Positions 36,975 to 48,545 of a stretch of DNA of 64,000 bases are shown in pieces. The stretch comes from Sorghum bicolor (lineage: Eukaryota; Streptophyta; Magnoliopsida; Poales; Poaceae). The stretch covers positions 65,342,407-65,406,406 of the forward strand of contig NC_012876.2 of assembly GCF_000003195.3 (NCBI RefSeq), given 5' to 3'. Below the pieces are notes generated by a model, which worked only from the letters and a program-made list of their open reading frames with translations, was not told the origin of the DNA and did no database searches. Both the position numbers and the translations under genes were made by a program. Positions within the stretch are counted from its first letter, which is position 1. Every line of letters begins with the position of its first letter.

Positions 36975-37680
36975 CATATATAAGTTTGGATTAAAATTTA
37001 GTTCATTTATATAAATATATGTAATTAGTTTTGTAATTAGTCTATGTTTAATACTTTAAAGTGGTGTCTAAATATCCGATATGACATAGACCAAAGTTTA
37101 TAAAGTGGAACCAAACACGAATCCGCGTAGAAGGTAGCACGCCCAACAATTTAATCTAAGTGATTTGACAGGCTTATATACTTTTTTATTTTCTTCTCCC
37201 TTCTCTAAATCTAAGTGATTTGAGGCTCCAACAATTTTGAGATTTGAGCTCAAACCATTGTGCTTAGAGGGAAGGCTGACCTGGCGATCATTGAGGATGG
37301 TTGGGGTAGAGGCCTCAACTCGGTATCCAAGTAAAGTCGAGTTAGTGTGATATCATGGTGGTAAGAGCAGGTGTTAGGGATGTAGTCAGAGAATGTAAAG
37401 TCCGAAAGGGTATTGTCAAAGTTTCAAAAAAAAAGAAAGGGTATTGTCAATGTAAGAGTTATGAGCAATTGGAACTAAATGTGAAACAAAGAAAAAGTAG
37501 AACCAAGGAAATAAGTATTTTTGTAAATATTGTATCATGGTTTGTAGCTTGGAAAATAATGGGATGTGAAGAAGGAAGAAACGTTACTAACCTTTTATTT
37601 TTCGAGACTCATATGCATTAGTTACATGAGAAATTGAGAATTAAAGAGTAGTTGGTTGCCCTCTTGGGTTTGGACAACGA
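36975..37680. other. Intergenic spacer
   Basis: AT-rich. A further MITE-like scrap is at about 36980-37110. I see no gene. Confidence 0.3.
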
Positions 37681-37911
37681 GGCCTTGTTTAGTTTGCGAA
37701 AATTTTTAGTTTTAGCTACTGTAGTATTTTCGTTGTATTTGACAAATATTATTCACTCATGGACTAACTAGGCTTAAAAGATCCATCTCACAAATTACAG
37801 GCAAACTGTGCAATTAGTTTTTGTTTTTGTCTATATTTAATGTTTCATGCATACATTGAAAGATTTGATGTGATGAATAATCTTAATTTTTTTTAGTAGG
37901 AACTAAACATG
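37681..37911 (-). mobile_element. Tourist-like MITE
   Basis: Starts GGCCTTGTTTAGTTTGCG and ends TAGGAACTAAACATGA; the interior matches the family (GGACTAACTAGGCTTAAAAG). The right terminus is mutated. Confidence 0.75.
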
Positions 37912-38207
37912 ATTATAATTGAGCTTCAAGGGAGGCAATCCGAATCAACAACGGTGGTGGGGTGTAGAGATGGTACATTGAGGTGTTGTGGACAAAATGT
38001 TCGAGGAGAAGGCTAGACATAGGGGGAACACTTGTGGTCCATAAAATTGAAAAGAAGTAAGGAAAGCACATAGAAATAGTAATAAGAAATAAGGTGGAGT
38101 ACTGGAGTTTAGAAAATACCTATTTTCAGTCAAAATGGTAGGCTGCATCATCCTTATTTTAATGATTTTACTATTTCCAAAATGCTAGAGTCCAAATTTC
38201 TTTAGCT

Positions 38208-39785
38208 TAGACTGCTAGCGCCCGGACGTTCGGCGCCAGTACCGTATCCGGACGCCGAGCCTCCAACCCGCGCCATCCAGAGAAAATAAAAAAAGCGTCA
38301 ACAACACATCCGTACGTCGAGCCCCCACCCGCAAAAAGAAAAAAAAGAAAAAAAAGGGAAACCGTCCGTCTGCAACCATCTCGCGCTCTGCTCTACTTGC
38401 CCCGCACGGAGGACTGCTCTTCGTCCGCTCCCCAGACAAGGAGCCCGTCCCCACCACCGCGAGCACCGAATCCACCTCGCCCCTCGGCTCACCGGTCCCT
38501 AGCACATCTGCCCATCATCAACTCGTCCCGACAGCCTACCCCATAGACTTAACGCTGCAACACAATGTGCGTGATAGTACAACAACATAGATATACTATT
38601 ACAACAATAGGTTGAAGTAGATGAAACACCATAAAACATAGTATTACAACAAACACTGAACACCTACTACAACAACATGCAAACACTACTACAACATACA
38701 GATTGAAGCATTGGATGGAGCAGCTGAAACACCATGAAACCTAGTATTACAACAACAACGAACGACTGCTGCAACAACATGTAACAGCTAATGCAACAGC
38801 TAGATTAAAGCATTGGGTGGAGAAACCGAAACACCATGGATATAGTAGTGCAACAAACACCGAACAGCTGTTGCAACAACATGCAACAACTAATACAACA
38901 GTGAAGATTGAAACATTAGATGGAGCAACTGAAACACCATGGACATAGTACTACAACAACACCGAACAACTACTGCGACAACATGAAAGAAACTACTAGA
39001 ACATGCAGATTGAAGCAAGTGAAACAACATCTTGAAACACAGTATTGCAACAAACGACTGAAACCTACTGCAACTTCTAGAGAGAACCATTGCAATGAAG
39101 ACGAGACCTGAACCTGAGAGCTCGTCAAAATCCTACCCTACTGCAACATCACTTGAAAACGTACTGCAACAAGCAGAGAACACCATTACAACATGCGCGA
39201 ACGCTGAAACCCAAAAGCTCATCGAAACCTTAACCACCACCACATCACGTAGATCCAGACCCAAAGGAGAAGTAGGAGGAGGAGGAGCAGAGTTGAAGAA
39301 CGTAGAGGAGGAGGGAGGAGGGCTCAGATCTAGATCCACACAAGAAGAAGAGGAGGGCTTAGATCTAGATCCATAGGAGGAGGGAGGGGAAAGAGAGACC
39401 TCAGATCCAAATCGTCCCCACCTACCTCATTGGAGGTGCGCCGTCATCCATGGAGGTCGCCGAGCGAGGAAGAGAGTACGAAGATAGGGAGACGTGCGGC
39501 TTGCTGCAAGCCACCGTCGCCGCCCCCACTCTGGTGGCATGGAGACATGGAGGTTGTAGCGAGGTGAGGAAGGGAGGAAGGGAGAGAGAGGGATGGCTAG
39601 CCAGCGGCGCAGTAGAGTGTGGGCGTGTGTGGCAAGAGAAGTGGAGCGGCCAGAGAAGATGAAAAGTAGTGAATAAAACGTGTGGACAGCAGCGCGAGGG
39701 AGAGAAGAAGGCAACGAGTGAATCGGATAAAACGAGTGGACAGCAGCGTCCGTCCGTCCGGACGTCTTATACATATCATTACCGT
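38208..39785. mobile_element. Unclassified transposon-like element with tandem-repeat interior
   Basis: The left end ACTGCTAGCGCCCGGACGTT is the inverse of the sequence at 415-431. The right side carries CGTCCGTCCGTCCGGACGTC near 39745-39768. In between are a GC-rich block, a block of degenerate tandem repeats rich in CAACA (38560-39080), and purine-rich sequence (39240-39400). No transposase is visible. Exact right border and class are unknown. Confidence 0.45.
38560..39090. repeat. Degenerate tandem repeat, about 95-115 bp period
   Basis: The phrase GATTGAAGCATTGGATGGAG..TGAAACACCATG recurs near 38700, 38812 and 38907, with weaker versions near 38610 and 39008. The copies are separated by TACAACAA/TGCAACAA-rich sequence. 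Confidence 0.65.
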
Positions 39786-40484
39786 ATATTTTTCCCTAAA
39801 CTCGATCAAAGTTAAACAAGTCTGGTTTATGAAAAAACTAAAACAATTTACTCTATCTATAACTACAATGTAAATTAGAGGTAGGTAAGTACATGGTACA
39901 TGTAGCAGGGAAGTGTCCAAGTCTACTGTACCTGTAGTCGTTACTCGAAGCAAGCAGTTGGTGCTTGGTGATAGGCAGATGCATGTGGCAGACGTACTCG
40001 CAATGATGCCCATGAAGCGACGACTTTTTGGTTGTGCTTGTGCAGCACGGTGATGGTTGCGAAAGGCATTGACCGACTCCGGTTGCAACTCTCGCGACGA
40101 GCCATGCCCTCCCGATGGATGCCGAGCAGCCCTGCAACCGGCGCCGCCGTAGGTAGAGGTAGGAAAGGGGGCGACCTTTTTGGAAGGCTGTGGCCTGTGC
40201 CTGTGGGACTGGGACTGGGACTGGGACGGACAAAGCAAGACGCCAATCCAAAGCCGCTTTCCTTTCGCACCCTACCCCATCGACACGGCAACCTTTTCGG
40301 ATTTTCCCCAGTAGCGGAGTGTCGTCGGGCCGGGGTAGCTTATGAACCAAACAGATATTATATGTCAATTAGTGTCTAATAATAAATTAATTATACTTAA
40401 AAAGATTTGTCTTGTAAATTATTCTTTAGCTGTGTTTTTAATAGTCTAGATTTAGTACTCCATGCATATGCTTAAACATTTGAT
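39786..40484. other. Intergenic region
   Basis: A GGGACT hexanucleotide run (about 4 units) lies at 40204-40228. 40345-40484 resembles one end of the second MITE family (compare 60632-60860). Open frames near 39597-40379 on both strands have no recognisable domain. Confidence 0.3.
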
Positions 40485-40599
40485 GGCCTTGTTTACTAGC
40501 AAAAATATGAATAGTAACACTTTCGAAACTTCTCCCGTGGAAGCGGTCACAGGAGGAAGGGATGGGAGTGAGTGAGCGCCCGCCCCCGGGCGTCGCCGC

Positions 40600-43342
40600 G
40601 CCCGGCGACACGCCCCCACCGCCTCCACCGCTTTCCACCCCACCTGCAACTCCACCGCCGCCAAAGTCCCCGCCGCCCCCACCCCGGACGCGTCCCCTGA
40701 AGCCCGCCCTCCGCCGGAGCTGCTGGTCTCGAGCGCCCGCGACGCCGCCATCCAGTTCCCCCGCCGTCGTTGTGTGGTCATCCCGCCGTCGCCATCCAGG
40801 TTCGATCTTCAAAACCGCCTGCTCTCCGAACTCCATGATTGCATTGTCCCCGACCTTCTAGCTCCCTCGGCTGCCCCAGCTCCTGTCTGGGTGACCCCGC
40901 CTTCCCTGAACCCTCGTTTCAACTCGTTTTTTATCAAGAACGCTCTTTGCCACTGCCTCGCACCGCGTCCGAGTCGCCTTAGCGTCGTGCGTGTCCATGT
41001 CGCGGTGTTCGTGGTGACCGTGTCGAGTAAGAGCTTCGCGGATGCTCTGGTGATCTCCGGTGTGCTCCAGCTTGCCGACGTCCGGCTCGCTTTCCACCCC
41101 TCCCTTGAATCGGCCGTTCTCGCGGTGTCACGGCTACCTCCGTTCACCCTAAAGCCCTCGGCCAGTGCGAGCGTTCAAATTCCCAACGCTTCATTTACTG
41201 AGACTCGTACGTCTTCACCAACCGGTGTCCTTCCGGCAGACTCCCTCCCTGTCACGCCTTTAGAGGCAATCCAGCTGGGCTCTGTGCCCGTAGATCTTTT
41301 GCGTGTTGCGCCCATACCTTTCCCCTCGCTGCCAGGTACGGGGGGGCGTCGCAACGTCCTGTCGCGCCCGCGGCGACAGCTCTGCGCGACGTCAAGCAGC
41401 TCGGCGTCAATGCGCAGCGGCCCCGCACCTACCTGGAAGCCGCGCTCTCTCCTCCCGCGCCTAAAACTTCTACCGTCTCAACTTGCAGAACCCTAAACCC
41501 TGCCAAGGGCTGTTTCCGCTGCCTTGCAACTGACCACCAGGTTGCCGCCTGCCGCGACCCTGTCCGCTGCCGCCGTTGCTGGGCATCAGGCCACAGAAGC
41601 AGCAGCTGCAAGATGAAGCTCGGAGTGAACCTCCGTGCCGTGGCGCGCAGGTTGCGCACCCCGGCAGCCGCCCGTGCAGCCCGCGCGCGCTCCGCTCCCA
41701 CCCCCACCCTCGCCGCCCTGCCACCGGTGGAACGTGCTGATGATCCTCCTAATGACTTCTCCTTCGGCTGCTCGGCTGCCTACCACCCCGACAACATGGT
41801 GCCTTCCTCGTCCTCGGCCCTTCAGCAGGACGAAGAAGCCCCCATGTGTGTGGACAAGTTCGTAGTCGGGTCCCCGCGCCTGGTGCCGCTGCGTATGCTG
41901 AACGGCATCCCCACGTCGCCACCTTCTGCCTTCGCGAGCACTGGGGATGATCCCAGGGCTGACGTCGCCGCCCAGGCGCCGATGGTCATCGATACGTCCT
42001 CTGCCGAGGAGTTTGCCAGTGGCGAGCTGGACTCCGGCTCCGACGGGTCTGGCTCGTCTTGGCAGGGGGGCACCCGAGCCATGCTGAGGCCTGGGTATCC
42101 CCTGGCCGTGCCGAGCTCAACGACCGCCTCCTCTACGCCTTCATCGAGCCCCCGGTGCCCATGCTCGACGTCAGCGCCTACCTTCGGAACGCTCTGCGCT
42201 CGGTGGCGCCGCTCCAGCCAATCGACCTGCTCCCGTCCTCCATGGGGGCGATGCTGTTGCGCTGTGAGTCCCTCGCCGCTCGAGACCGTCTTCACCTCCT
42301 CGGCCCGATCTCCTTCGGGGGGTCCGTTCTTTACCTGCTGAAGCCGGAGGAAACGTCGAACCGCTTCTTCCGTGTTCCAGTTTGGCTCGCCTTTGTCTTT
42401 GTCATCGGCTTCCCAACTGAGCATTGGTACGAGGACAAGATCAGGGATTGCTTCCGTGGCTTCGCCGAAGTAGTTGAAGTCGACCCCGAATGCCTCACTG
42501 GAGAAAACTATGGACCTCTTCGCCTTCTACTCGAGCTGAACGACCGCCTGGAGCTGCCCTTGGAGCTTTGGATCTCTAGCAGTTCCGGTGTCGGGAGGGC
42601 GGGTGCCGTGGCCAAGGTCGTCCCCATCCGTGTGTGGCCACGGGAATTCCAACTCGACAGCCGGGGCAACCTGGCTCCTTTCTTCGGTCCTCCGGCTCCA
42701 CCTCCCGCAGGGCCCTCGATCGGCCCAATGGGGCCTACGAGCAGCCATCAATAGCTTCGTCAATAACCGCACTACTTCAACCTGGCGTTCCCGCCTCGCG
42801 ACAACCCGACACTCCCCGGTAACCGGCAGCGCCCGTTCGACCCCCTGGGCCTCAGCTCTCGGGTGCTGCCTCGTGCGGTCAATCATCCCTCACGCCCTAA
42901 GCCGGGATTGGTGCTCGCACTAATCCTCGCCCAGGTGCTGAGCGTGCGCTCGGCCGCCCGCCATGCTGTGCCTACGTCCCCCGGCGGGGCGCGGGGGGGA
43001 GGGCCTGCCACTGGCAACAACAAACCCCTCATCACCTACCAACGCCGACGCCTGCGGATCAAGTCCACACGCCCGCCTGCAAAAGACGCTCTGATTCGTC
43101 GCACCAGCTCTCGCCTCGCGGCCAAGGCACCGGCCGTCTTCGTCGACATGACCTCGCAGGCTATGCATCGTAAAGTGCTGCTCAACTCTCTCTTCGGCTG
43201 CTCGCTCTCTCTAAAGAAGGTGGTCTCCAAGCGGAACATCCTCTCGCACAATGGGCTGCCGATCGGGGCCAAGGATCTGCGGATGCTTACGTCGGCTGCT
43301 GGGCTTGATGCCCCGAACCCGGTGCAGACTGCGTTTGTATGA
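40600..43342 (+). pseudogene. L1 ORF1 (nucleic-acid-binding protein), frameshifted
   Basis: Coding signal changes frame along the region. One frame runs to about 41340 (RFDLQNRLLSELHDCIV). A second runs from about 41340 to 42100 and contains two CCHC knuckles, CFRCLATDHQVAAC and CRRCWASGHRSSSC. A third runs from about 42100 to 42754 (LNDRLLYAFIEPPVPMLDVS, FFRVPVWLAFVFVIGFPTEH, an RRM/DUF4283-like fold region). After stops near 42752 and 42761 the third frame resumes to 43342. The first shift coincides with a run of seven G at 41340-41346. ORF1 proteins coat LINE RNA. The start codon is not certain. Confidence 0.75.
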
Positions 43343-43529
43343 TCACTGCTGCACTGCACCCCTCTCACGGCGGTTTGCACCACAGCCCCAACGGCCGCTG
43401 GGACCTAGACTGCGGTGGTGCTTGTATCTCTTGTTTTTCTTGCTTTCTCCTTCCGGGTTTCGGCTGTTTTGTTGTTTCTGTTGCTAGCCCTGGGCCTTTC
43501 GGCTACTGGTGTTGTATCGGTTGTAAACC

Positions 43530-46500
43530 ATGAGCTCCCTGTCGAACTCGAACTCGCTTAATCGCTGCTTTAACGTTGTGTCGTGGAATGTAAGAGGTTT
43601 AAGCGACTCGGACAAATGCAAGGTCGTGCGAAACGTGTTCTCTGATGCTAAACCATCCATCATTTGCATCCAAGAATCAAAACTTGCTCTTTTAAACAAC
43701 TTCAAATCTAAAACCTTCCTCCCCCAACCTTTCTCCTCCTCCTATGTCTACTCCCCGGCCGATGGCTCAAGAGGTGGCCTCATCACCGCTTGGGACCCGA
43801 CGCTGTTCTCCTTAATCTCCCAACACTCGAACCCCTACAGTCTAACCACAAAATTTGCTTGCAATGCCTCCGACCATGACCTGCAAATTACTAATGTCTA
43901 CGGCCCGGCAGACCATAGCTTTTCCAACCTCTTCCTCGATTCTCTCTGTGTTGTCCACCAACATATTTCTGGGCCATGGATCCTAATTGGTGACTTCAAC
44001 CTGGTACGTAGTGCCGGAGACAAAAGCAACGGTCAGTTCAACGCTGCACTGGCAAACGCTTTCAACAACACAATTCTGCAAATTCTGGTAACTGAAACCC
44101 CCCTTTCCGACAAGCGTTTCACCTGGTCGAATATGCAAGCTTTCCCAATCCTTGCTAGGCTGGATCATGCTTTCACCAATGTGGCACTAGATCAAGCATT
44201 CCCGCTGACCTCCCTTTCCTCCCTGCCTAGACCTACCTCCGATCACACCCCTATTCTTCTGTCTCTTTCTTCGACCATTCCCAAACCGAATTCCTTCAGA
44301 CTAGACAACTACCTACTCAAAAACAACAGCTTCCTTGCCTCGATCGTTCATGGTTGGCAGCAGGCGCCTGCTTGCAGCGACGCTGCGGGGAAGCTGGTGG
44401 CGTGCATTAAGGCTGCAAGAGCCGCAACAAAGGTTTGGAAGCGGCGTTTCAGGGCGCCCCCACAAATCATCCACAACTGCCTTTTCATTATTAAGCTTTT
44501 TGACTACTTCGAAGACTTTCGCTCCCTTTCTACATCCGAGTTTCAGGTCAGAAACAAAGCTAAGGAGAAATTGCATGAGGAAATCAAGATCAAGGCCGCA
44601 TACTGGAGGCAGCGAAGCAAAGAAAGAAGGATCAAAGAAATGGACTGCAACACCGCCTATCACCATGCTCAGGCAACTCATAGGATGAGGAAAAAATACA
44701 TCAGGATGGTGAAAGTAGGCGACAGGGAGTTAGTTTCGCACTCAGGGAAAACAGAGGCACTGACCGCCTTTTTCAGCTCCATCATCGGCATCCCTGGGCA
44801 GTCGACAGCTTTTGACCTCGAGCAGTACTATGAAGACCCTCAAAGTCCTGCCAGCGACCTCACCAGGGCGTTTTCCGAATCAGAACTGAAGCAAGCAGTT
44901 TGGGACATGAACCCCATCAGCGCGCCGGGCCCGGATGGTTTCGGCCCATCTTTCTTCAAGATTGCTTGGCCTTCAGTGAAAGAGACTGTAATGCACTTTG
45001 CTAATGCTTTCCACGCGGAGACTGTCGAACTGGAGAGATTAAACAGGTCACACATGGTGTTGCTGCCCAAAAAGCCTGATGCTGTAGATGTGCAAGCTTT
45101 CAGGCCAATTTGTCTCCAAAACTGCGCACTTAAAATCATCACCAAAGCTCTGACTACACGTCTATAGTTGGAGATCCCAAAACTCATTGACCTTCACCAA
45201 ACTGGGTTTGTCAAGGGCAGATCAATCTCTGAAACCTTTGTTTATGCTCTCGAGCTCGTTCAGACCTGCCACAAAAGAAAGTTGCCGGCTATTATTTTGA
45301 AGCTGGACTTTGCCAAGGCCTTCGATACGGTGAACTAGGATGGTCTTCGGAGAGTACTCCACGCAAGACGTTTCGAACCCAAATGGATCATATGGATGAT
45401 GAGCCTTCTGTGCACCTCTAAGTCATTTGTTCTGGTAAATGGTACCCCCGGCCCATGGATAACTTGTAAGCGAGGTCTGAGACAAGGTGACCCGCTCTCC
45501 CCCTACCTGTTCATCCTCGTGGCGGAGACCCTTCAACGAATGATCAGAGCAGACACACAACTTAAGCACCCAACCAATGCTGACCTTCCCTGCGCTGTGC
45601 TACAATATGCCGATGACACTCTGGTGGTTTTCAAAGCTGAAGCTGAAGCGGCACTAAAGCTAAAGGAAATTCTAGATCAGTTCGCAGCAATGTCCGGGCT
45701 GCAAATCAACTTTGACAAAGTACTCTAGTGCCTATTCATGTTCCTGAACACATTGCCAACCTGTGTGTTCAAGCAATCGGGTGCAGCAAACAATCCTTTC
45801 CTCAGCAGTATCTGGGCCTACCTCTATCTGCAACCAAACTACCAGTTTCCACTTTCAACACCTACATCCAAAAGGCAGACAAATTTCTCAGCTCTTGGCA
45901 GGCCGACCTACTGAATCCCATGGGCAGAGGTATAATGGTGAATGCAGTTCTGGACTCAATTCTGGTTTATCTGATGGGCTCGCTTCAAATTCCGCAGACC
46001 ACGATTCAGGCCATGGATGCCAAGAGAAGGGCGTTCTTCTGGTCTGCAGACAAAAATGGGCATTGCTCGCCTGGAGCCTGCCTAATCGCCTGGGACAATA
46101 TTTCATGTCCTCGGGAGTATGGAGGCCTCGGTGTACGAGATCTGGGGATTCAGAACATTTGCCTCCTGCTAAAACTTATCCACCGGCTTCACTGCCCACA
46201 ATCTTCAGCGTGGGCGCAGTGGGTTCAGGGGCGTGCCTCGATTTGCTCACTTCAAGGTGATCTACATGGGGATCATTGGCAAACTCTAAGATCCATCCTA
46301 CCGCTCTATCAAGCAATCACGACTGTCTCAGTCGGGGATGGCAGGACCTGCTCGTTTTGGCATGATGTCTGGGTAGATGATGAACCTTTGGCCGATCGTT
46401 TCCCCGTGCTGTTTTCACACTGCACGGACAAGTCCTCCACTCTGAGCTCAGTTAAAGCCTCTGGCATCCACTCCTCATTGGTGCCTAGGCTCTCCACAAT

Positions 46501-47158
46501 AGCAGCTCAGGAACGGAACCTGGTTCAGGGCTTAGTGGACTCTACTCTTTTAAACAGTGATCCAGACAAGCGGAGCTTGGCTTTCTTCCGAGTGGATGGC
46601 ACCCTTGACACTGGGCAGCTTTACAGGTTCATCAAGGCCAAAGGCCAAGGAGAAGACCCAAAAGCAAATTTCATTTGGAAGTCCTTCGCTCCGCCAAGGG
46701 TTCAGCTCTTTATGTGGCTACTAACTCAGAGAAGAATCAAGTGCAGATTGGTGCTACTAAAGAAACACATTGTAGATTCCGCAACTTGCGAAATCTGTAA
46801 CAATGGCGACGAGTCTCCTGAGCACATCATCCATGGCTGCACCACCGGCAGGGAGACATGGCAGTGTCTAGGCCTTCAGTCCATAATCTCCATGGACATG
46901 TCTCAACTGCACACTGCCTCCAACTCAGCTGCTGCCCCTGTCCAGGAGTTCTCCTCCTTCATTGCGCTCATCTGCTGGCACATCTGGAAAGCTAGAAACG
47001 CAAAGATCTTCAACAACGAAACTCATTCAGTTGACAGAATCCTCTTTGACTGCAAGTCGGCAGCCGAACTTTGGCAACTACGACTACCAAGGCGGAAAAG
47101 GCCAATAGTCACCCATTGGTGTTCACTCCTTGAAATGGCTAGAAACTCTCTACTCTAG
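43530..47158 (+). pseudogene. L1 ORF2 (endonuclease-reverse transcriptase), two stops and one frameshift
   Basis: Starts MSSLSNSNSLNRCFNVVSWN. An APE-type endonuclease occupies about the first 240 codons, with WNVRGL, the catalytic Glu in CIQESK, GDFNLV and SDHTP. The reverse transcriptase follows (SAPGPDGFGPSFFK, FRPICLQNCALKI, LRQGDPLSPYLFIL, and the YADD box at 45606-45617). The C terminus has a zinc-finger region (ATCEICNNGDESPEHIIHGC) usual in plant L1. Lesions: TAG at 45165-45167, TAG at 45336-45338 in DTVN-stop-DGL, and a one-base loss in the A-run at about 45717 that shifts frame before PIHVPEHIANL. So the RT is dead although its motifs are intact. Confidence 0.9.
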
Positions 47159-47513
47159 TACACTCTGTCAAATGCTCTCAAACCCTGTGATCGCAACTTT
47201 TAGTTGCAGCTCTGTAATATGCTACCTATATTTCGTGCCGTTTTTGGGGCAAAATGAATAAAGTTTTTCAGGTGGGGAACGTCTCCCCCCGTTGACCCTC
47301 AAAAAAAATAGTAACACTTTCGTTTGTATTTGACAAATAATGTCCAATTATAGGCTAACTATGCTCAAAAGATTCGTCTCGCAAATTACATGCAGCTGTG
47401 TAATTAGTTATCTTTTTTTACCTATATTTAATGCTTCATGCATGTGCCATAAGATTTGATGTGATGGAAAATCTGAAACATTTTGCAAAATATGTGGAAA
47501 AGTAAACAAGTCA

Positions 47514-48174
47514 CTAGGCTTTGATCCTATTTTCTTTACTAAAAAGGAATAAAAATAGAGGTGGGAGAAGAGTTTTTTTCTCACAATCCCTTTGCAGGGG
47601 GACGGCACGGGCTCGTCTGAGGTTCGGACAAGCTTATCAGCCAAATCAATAGCTATTCACTTTCTCTCACAATAAATTATCAAATATTATTTTCATCATA
47701 GCTTTTTATCCAAACAGATAGTCTGGTTGATGAATCCAAACGGATCATCTCGTGAGACGGGCTGAGGCAGTCAAGACCAAACTTAGAAAAAATATGACTT
47801 TTTTTAACTGAAAAATAATGCAGACCATCCTATACTGTATATAGGAAAAAAATATAGGAACACATTTAGAACTATGTAAATGGTCAAATTTATTTGCTTT
47901 CGAGGAGTCTGCCAATGCCACTCAGGATCAACAGATCAATGAAAGTGACCAAATCACAGGTCACAGACAACAAAACAAAACTCAAAAGTATTAAATATAA
48001 AGTATTTACGAAACTAACAATATAACTAGAGAATAATTTGCAAGACGTATCTTTTGAAACTAATTAGTCTATAATTAGACACTAATTGCCAAATAAAATA
48101 AAAATGCTACCATACCCATTAAACTTAACACCCCTAACCAAAAGAGTAGCTAGTCTCGCACTCGGCACACTTCG
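47514..48174. other. Spacer with MITE fragments
   Basis: About 47625-47725 matches the AGCTATTCACTTTCTCTCACAATAAAT family. About 47960-48135 is one end of the second Tourist-like family (TAATTAGACACTAATTGCCAAATAAAAT, ending AACACCCCTAACCAAA). There is no gene. Confidence 0.4.
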
Positions 48175-48545
48175 TCTCATGTAGGCAAATAACATGCTTT
48201 GGGAAGCAGGCTGTCGATCGCGGCCTCAAAACACAAGATTTTACGCATCAATCAATACTCATTCATGCACTAATCTTCATCATGGATTTAATATAAGACA
48301 AGATGTGGGTCATCAAATCAAAATTCAAAAGTCACTCGTGCTTTTATTTCCCTTGTGGGTAAGACATATGATAGTACATCAATCAAATCAAAGGATATAT
48401 AAGACGGTCTTTACAGCCTACCAAAACCCATCCGCTTTCTAGGTTATGCTCAAAAACTTCTAAGACTCATCTGTTATTATGCATTCATAGGCACCTCAGA
48501 AAACAAAGTATATGATACGCTACTTATACTGCTCCAAGACTCATC

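Larger units (their letters stand above)
40526..47307 (+). mobile_element. Full-length LINE-1 (L1) retrotransposon, inactivated
   Basis: A perfect 16-bp target duplication AATAGTAACACTTTCG flanks it (40510-40525 and 47308-47323). The 3' end is a short A-run after GTTGACCCTC. It carries a GC-rich 5' region, ORF1 with CCHC zinc knuckles, ORF2 with endonuclease, reverse transcriptase and a C-terminal zinc region, and a 3' UTR from 47159. Stops and frameshifts in both ORFs mean it cannot mobilise itself. Confidence 0.93.
40485..47513 (-). mobile_element. Tourist-like MITE split by a LINE
   Basis: The left piece 40485-40525 (GGCCTTGTTTACTAGC to ACACTTTCG) and the right piece 47308-47513 (from AATAGTAACACTTTCG, then TTGTATTTGACAAAT to AAGTAAACAAGTC) form one MITE when the intervening 6.8 kb is ignored. 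So the LINE arrived after the MITE. Confidence 0.85.

Noticed and set aside
39597..40379. Frames of up to 213 codons near 40 kb
   Set aside because: No recognisable domain; partly encoded by a GGGACT repeat and MITE sequence.
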